64,000 nucleotides of DNA from Hypoxylon rubiginosum (lineage: Eukaryota > Ascomycota > Sordariomycetes > Xylariales > Hypoxylaceae). Below are positions 59,096 through 64,000 of the stretch, in pieces. The notes beneath the pieces were generated by a model. The model saw only the letters and a list, made by a program, of their open reading frames with translations. It did not search any database and was not told the DNA's origin. The position numbers were made by a program, and so were the translations under genes. Where the stretch lies: the NCBI GenBank assembly GCA_902806565.1, contig CADCXA010000007.1:496001-560000 (forward strand), given 5' to 3'. Position 1 is the first letter of the stretch, and each line of letters starts with the position of its first letter.

Positions 59096-59798
59096 CGTGA
59101 TCTACACAGGGGAGTTGGACAAGAGACTGGGCGTTAAAGTAAAAAAAATGATGTGAGAATAGGAAGTTGAAAATCATGGTGATCAGGGCGAGGGCTCCAT
59201 TTATGAGACTGCAAATAATTGACAACAGGAATTCCCTGACATGTTCTTTACGATGCGAAGTGCTAACTGTGACCGTAGTTGTTTCGACTCGAGTCTGAGA
59301 CGGCTCCTTTGGGCCATCGCCGACAGGGGTTCATTCTAGCGCCCTTCATAGGAGACAGAGAGAACAACTGAGTATGTGTTGATCACGATGGTTGGCGTAA
59401 TTAAAATAAAGATAATTTCACAAATGAGGAATTAACTGCCATTTGTTTTAATGGTATAGAGGTTCTATTTACATCTTTTTAATGTGCCAAGTACATGTGT
59501 AATGATGGCTCAGCAAAGGTCATGCTGCATATCTCGACATTCGTTTGCGCAGATCTGGGGAAGCACGTTTCAAGATCCTAGTCTCCGTCACGATGCTACG
59601 CCACGTAAAGGGGTCGCTACGATCATATAATACTGCTATTCATTATAGCTAGGTACCTTAGAGACCTACCTTATGTATATATACGAAGTAGTGGCTTAAT
59701 AATTATCCTATAATCATATACCGTGGCGGAGGGAACTGCCGTGATGGTACGGTACGAGTTTAAATCTTGCCTGTGTACTTGAACATACGCAGTAGCAT
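59096..59798. other. Intergenic region between the UstYa-like and SGNH hydrolase genes
   Basis: About 700 bp containing the promoter of the UstYa-like gene. I looked for a short precursor peptide with a signal sequence and Lys-Arg spaced repeats in all frames and found none. A TAGGTACCTT motif lies near 59650. Confidence 0.55.
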
Positions 59799-60952
59799 TC
59801 AGCGAGTCGTTCCCGTTGTGGCTACAGCTCTTGTTGGTGTACTAGCAGAGGAACTGGTTGCGGGTGGCAATTCCGATGTCGTCACGGTCTCTTCCGCGCG
59901 CCCGGCTTCTCCATCCCTCTCAAGCCCGTTCTCGACCGGCCATCGGAGGTAACCCTTCGTATCTGCCTCCTGTATGCTCTCGGTGAAGATGTGCCCCATC
60001 AAGCCGTAGCCGAAATCCGTTGGATGAGTGCCGTCTGGTCCGATATCCGCAGGTTGCGGTCGGTCGGGGAAACCTCCACTGGGATGCATCTCGGCTAACA
60101 GGACGGGCTTCGAGTCATACTTCTTGATGAGTTCCCGATACTGCTGATTGACATCTAGAATCTTGGGTTCGCAATCGGGAACGGTGTTGGTTAGACATGT
60201 GCTGAATATCACGGTAGACAGGTTTGAGGCTGCCAACAGGTAGTCAATGAAGGCTTCCATGTGTTGGCCCGCCTTGTCGACGTCTCGATTTTGGAGGACG
60301 TTGTTCGATCCCACCTGGATTAAGAACACGTTCGGTTGTAATTGCGGTACGATGTGCGTGGCGTGCTCATGGATCTGATCGACGCGATTGCCGCCGTAGG
60401 CTTCCAGGTCGTTGTCGAGCATATCGCCGAATCGCTGAGAACCGACCATGTTGACAGGGACGCCGAGAGCAACCAGTTCGTCACGCATAGTCTTGCGAAA
60501 TCCAACGTCGCCGGTCGAAAATTCGCCTCGGACTAGCGATGCGCCTAAAGACATGATTCGCAGCGGCGTGCCGTCCGCTATACTACTCGAATTCGCTGGT
60601 TTCCAATTGCCAGGTGCTGTCGTGATGCCGTCGGTCGTAGTGTTGGTATCGCTCAATTGCTCGTTTGACGGCTCGCTCGATTGCGGGGCATCGTCGTTGT
60701 CACCGTCGCTAGAGCCACCAGCGCTAGGTTGAAGTACGTGAGTTGCACCGAGAGCTAGAAACCAAGATTCTTGTCAGTAACTGCGTCATAATGCCAATAC
60801 CCGGGCGATAGATCTAACTTACCAATTAGCACGACTGATACGACAACCAAGGAGATCAAGGCGACGATTGCTCTCTTGGTGCGTAGGAAAGAGAAGCGCG
60901 ACGACCATGGCCGCTTTTCGTCGGCATTCTCCACATTCTCGATGAGAGACAT
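59799..60952 (-). CDS. Membrane-anchored SGNH/GDSL hydrolase, two exons
   Basis: Predicted esterase or deacetylase. Minus-strand exons 60952-60823 and 60754-59799 (GTAAGT donor, TTCTAG acceptor, phase 1) give 361 residues. A basic N-terminus is followed by one membrane span (about 28-45, VALISLVVVSVVLIALG) and a Ser/Asp-rich stalk, so the catalytic domain should face the ER/Golgi lumen or outside. SGNH blocks are visible: IMSLGASLVRGEF (nucleophile Ser about 116), the block II Gly region around EAYGGNRVDQI, VGSNNVLQ (block III Asn) and GPDGTHPTDFGYG (catalytic Asp and His). The C-terminal 40 residues are Thr/Ser/Ala-rich. The start at 60952 is preferred; the frame stays open to another ATG at 61036. 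It lies 700 bp upstream of the UstYa-like gene on the same strand. Confidence 0.88.
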
Positions 60953-61980
60953 GATGGTTACGGGGTTGTGCCTAGAAGCAGCCTCTTGTAAAAGAATCCA
61001 TGAAAGATAGGACAGGAAATGCGAAATAAATAGCATTCATTCTCCAAGTGATTGTCATCGCCATCGCCAGAACCTCGACACAGCCCCACGGTTACATTGT
61101 TGCGATTGGAGGAATTGGGCTGGGCAACAAAGTCAACGCGTTTGAAAGAGCCGGATTGCCGCTCGCACAAGTACCATTCAGCTCTTGGCGTTCATCGCAA
61201 ACAGACGCCGATCGGAGGATATACATGTGGAGAATTGATTGCATATTTGGGCGCATGCCTGAGCGATTGATGGTTGATTGATGGCTGATTGATGACTCGG
61301 CTTATACTCGCATTTGTCCTTTGTCGAGTGACGAACGGAGAATCCAAGTACCAGCACTGTGGATCTAGGTGAGCTGATGGCAGAGACTATGAGATTCTTC
61401 AGCCTTGAAGTAATTGAAGTGAAACATGTAGGAATGAATACCTGCCTAGTAAGTAGAAGACTGTTAAGCATGAAAGAATACAATGGCATTTGCGGTGCGT
61501 TACTCACTCTACTGGGTTATAGTTCCTGGTCGGACGATCGTCCAATCAATGCTCTCATAGCCTGTGATATCTGCCTAATTTGGTAATAGGTGTTAGTAGT
61601 CTAGGCCGGCCATGGGGTCACCGGCTACAGCAGCATGCACTATTATTTCATCAATATAACCATGACCACAACAAATACGAATTATATATGGTAGGCAAGA
61701 CTCGGAGTACCCTTTGGACTTGGTAGCCAAATAGTAGCGCCATACATACGGATACGAGGCACTATGGGTTAGTTGGTCTGCTGGACCTAGACGAAGAACA
61801 CTGCGGCGTAGATTTTAGTATTCTCGCTTTAGATGCGTGGACAAATGCACTTGGTACTACGGTTTCGTCTTATTGTCATCTACGTACCTGAATATAAGTA
61901 ACGAGGGAATGCCCATAACCTGCGCTGGGAAATTATCTGAGTAGCCTGGAGAGAACGGATGGAAGGAGTCGGAAGGGGTA
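60953..61980. other. Intergenic region, no gene seen
   Basis: About 1 kb containing the SGNH hydrolase promoter. Open frames such as 61178-61507 (minus) lack motifs. Confidence 0.55.
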
Positions 61981-62408
61981 CCATGGCTTATTAGCAGAGA
62001 GACGCCTGAAAAAGACCCCATGCCTATGTACGAAATGAAGGACGAATTGTTTAATAGACAGTCATGTGAGTGTGCTCTATGGGCCACATATCAATTGTTC
62101 GCGATTAACAGAGTCGAGATCTCCAAAATGGCTGTATTCCTAGACTATCAACGTCATGGTGTTGGGCGTGTGCTGCTGTAGATATCGCCGACAGGCTCAA
62201 GCTTCCAGTATTGTACTTCGAGGATACAGGAGCTGGACCGCCGTTTTACAAGAATGTGGGAGGCTTCGAGAGATTAACGAATGTAGGAATAGTTCACAAA
62301 GCTGAGGTCACCGGTGGAGGACAGAACGTCGAAGTCCCGCTGATGGTCAGGATGCCAGGCAACGCAAAGGGTTCCAAATTCGATGACTGGTATCTAAAGA
62401 ATACCTAG
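61945..62408 (+). pseudogene. GNAT acetyltransferase remnant, frameshifted
   Basis: From 61945 one frame encodes a GNAT-like stretch that ends at a TAG (62179-62181): ECALWATYQLFAINRVEI and then DYQRHGVGRVLL, which contains the acetyl-CoA-binding QRxGxG motif. Overlapping the TAG, another frame continues as DIADRLKLPVLYFEDTGAG and PPFYKNVGGFERL to a stop at 62408, the usual C-terminal half of a GNAT fold. A few residues normally found between the two halves are missing, and the shift is one base short (or two extra). The N-terminal part of the domain is also absent or too decayed to see. An intron covering the join would be only about 23 bp, too short to be credible. The order and orientation of the halves support a decayed gene. 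Confidence 0.7.
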
Positions 62409-63666
62409 AGGCTTATGGCCTGCGGAAATAGATCCTGATCGACAAATTAGCAAGCGCATCAAAGTTTGAGGAGCAGTAGACTTATCCCCAGGATGAGGGG
62501 GCTGTCCTTCACCCAGTCAAGAGTGTAGGACAGCCTGGGACTGCCTCCCAAATGGCCTGTCCCTTAAACATATTCCCCAAAAAGAGTTTCCCAGAGACAA
62601 GGCTCACCGTGTCGATGCCATTCGTTTCGCAGCGACCAAAGCCGGACAAGCACAAAACTTTGACTCCAACTCTAGATGGGTCCCGGCTCTGTTCTTCTAC
62701 GAAGAATTATCTCCAACAGATCGCCTTGCAGCATAAGACTCTAGAGCGTACCCCATGCCACCTCCTTCCAAACCCATTCGAGCCATCTTCGACCAAGTCT
62801 ACCGTTGAAACCGGCGAATCGTATCACAACAACCACGCCGATCCTAATCTCAAGAGGGAAGCTCTTTCTGTTGAACGCACTGCCAACGTGGACTAGTTTT
62901 TGATTCCTCCCCATCGAGCTCGCGCGAGCGGTAAAGGGGGGCATTTCCGTACGGCCAAAAGACATCCATAAAAGCCGCACTGTCATCTCTCCTCAGCCTA
63001 TGCCTGGTAGAGGGAGGGAAATCCATCGACTGCCGCGAGAGCATTCAACGGAAAGCGTTTGGCGTCCTCCATCATCGTGGGATGAGACGCACGAGAGGAG
63101 GTTAATGCGCCTGGTCGGACCTCACATGACGTGACACATCGATGGCGGGCGCCGGGACGTGGTACCGGGAGTTGGATAGCGCTGGAAGGTGAAGTGGATG
63201 GATCCGGGACGGCTCATGGGAACAAGTCAGGTTTTAGACCGACAGCTGCAGATAGCTAGATTGTGACCAGGAATGAAAAGGGTACCGAGAGTGTATGACA
63301 TGGCAGTAGAGGTCAAGAGCACATAGGTGAATTTCTGTTGTAACCGCATGACCGTCGCTCACCCAGCTTAAGCGTAGGTGATTCTGGCGAACCGGATCAG
63401 CGATAGAATCGATTGAAATAGCCATAGTGCCCCGACTGTGTGTAGCCGATGTCACGCCCTTCCCTCTCCATTTTGGAGGCACAGATACGGCCGAAATAAG
63501 CCAGTACCACGTCTAGCCAATAGCAGCAAGCTATCAGGAATACCATGTTTCACCTTATGCAGCCCGACAAACATCACCGGTACGGTAACGAAACGACCAG
63601 AGTACAAGTTCCAGCGGCGCAAAGCTGACGAGCGACTCCAGACCAGGAGTTCTTACCCAAAACGAC
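62409..63666. other. Intergenic region with one motif-free open stretch
   Basis: About 1.26 kb. One plus-strand frame at 62497-62736 is open for 79 codons without an ATG and ends with a protein-like stretch (RWVPALFFYEELSPTDRLAA); it could be a remnant exon. Nothing else is supportable. Confidence 0.4.
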
Positions 63667-63873
63667 TCATAGCAAAGGCCCTCGCACACCCGAAAGGCGA
63701 CTGGATTGTCCAACTGCCGCCCTTCCACCCCACGAAGCACCGGTCGGCCAAACCTGCTTTTCAGCAGGGCGAGGCGTCACGGAAGCAACTTGAGACTTAG
63801 AAGGCGGACCGTAGACGACTATAAGCGCAAGACTGAGAACCAAGGAGATGCTTAGGGTTAAGTTCCGAAACAT
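63667..63873 (-). CDS. Possible short secreted peptide or first exon of a longer gene
   Basis: From an ATG at 63873 a 68-residue frame begins MFRNLTLSISLVLSLALIVV, a good candidate signal peptide or membrane anchor, and continues with a Pro/Ser/Arg-rich tail (KSQVASVTPRPAEKQ, WPTGASWGGRA). A strong GTAAGA donor-like site follows at about 63650 but lies after the stop in this frame, so a longer spliced protein would need a different join. There is no family match. The hydrophobic start is the only evidence, and chance is possible. Confidence 0.25.
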   Translation of the reverse strand: MFRNLTLSISLVLSLALIVVYGPPSKSQVASVTPRPAEKQVWPTGASWGGRAAVGQSSRLSGVRGPLL

Positions 63874-64000
63874 CGTTCCCTGGCAGCCGGACCGTTGGCC
63901 AGACCTAGCTAGCCACCTTCGCACAACTATCCTCACGCGGCACGCTTGATTTCGAGCAGCGACGTGTTATGCGAGGTTTTTCGGAACCGACCGAGGGGTC

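Overview
The window is nuclear DNA of a filamentous ascomycete (Pezizomycotina, probably Sordariomycetes). The evidence is short spliceosomal introns (about 37-160 bp) with GTAAGT/GTGAGT-type donors, a Zn2Cys6 regulator with a fungal-specific domain, a UstYa-type protein with two HxxHC motifs, a fungal F-box protein and a fungal-style glutamate decarboxylase. Genes lie on both strands, are widely spaced and form no operons. I see no rRNA, convincing tRNA, CRISPR or intact transposon. Exon joins below were worked out by hand from splice sites and reading phase.

Left third (1-23.4 kb): the 5' part of a proline-rich unknown gene (-, runs off the left edge); glutamate decarboxylase (+, five exons); ribosome-biogenesis factor SDA1 (-, three exons); a secreted GMC flavin oxidoreductase (-); an amino acid transporter (+); mitochondrial acetylornithine aminotransferase ARG8 (-); a membrane-anchored alpha/beta hydrolase (+) with a separate N-terminal exon; and an unrecognised coiled-coil protein (+). 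Three of these handle glutamate, arginine or amino acid transport, but nothing shows that they are co-regulated.

Middle (23.4-39.8 kb): an AT-rich gene-free stretch, a Zn2Cys6 transcription factor (-, two exons), then about 10.5 kb in which I find no supportable gene, only short repeats.

Right (39.8-64 kb): adenine deaminase AAH1 (+), a large acidic protein with one membrane span (+), an MFS transporter (-), an F-box protein (-), an intracellular GH13 alpha-amylase (+, five exons), a CXC-domain (tesmin/TSO1-like) protein (-), a small Cys- and Glu/Lys-rich protein (+), a UstYa-like oxidase (-, five exons), a membrane-anchored SGNH hydrolase (-) and a frameshifted GNAT acetyltransferase remnant (+).

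The best candidate for an undescribed system is 57.1-61 kb. There a UstYa-like protein and an SGNH hydrolase lie in tandem, and both are predicted type II membrane proteins with luminal catalytic domains. UstYa proteins modify peptides in fungal RiPP and NRPS pathways, but I found no precursor peptide, NRPS or protease here. A second signal is a perfect 10-bp palindrome, TAGGTACCTA, present six times in 64 kb and only between genes.
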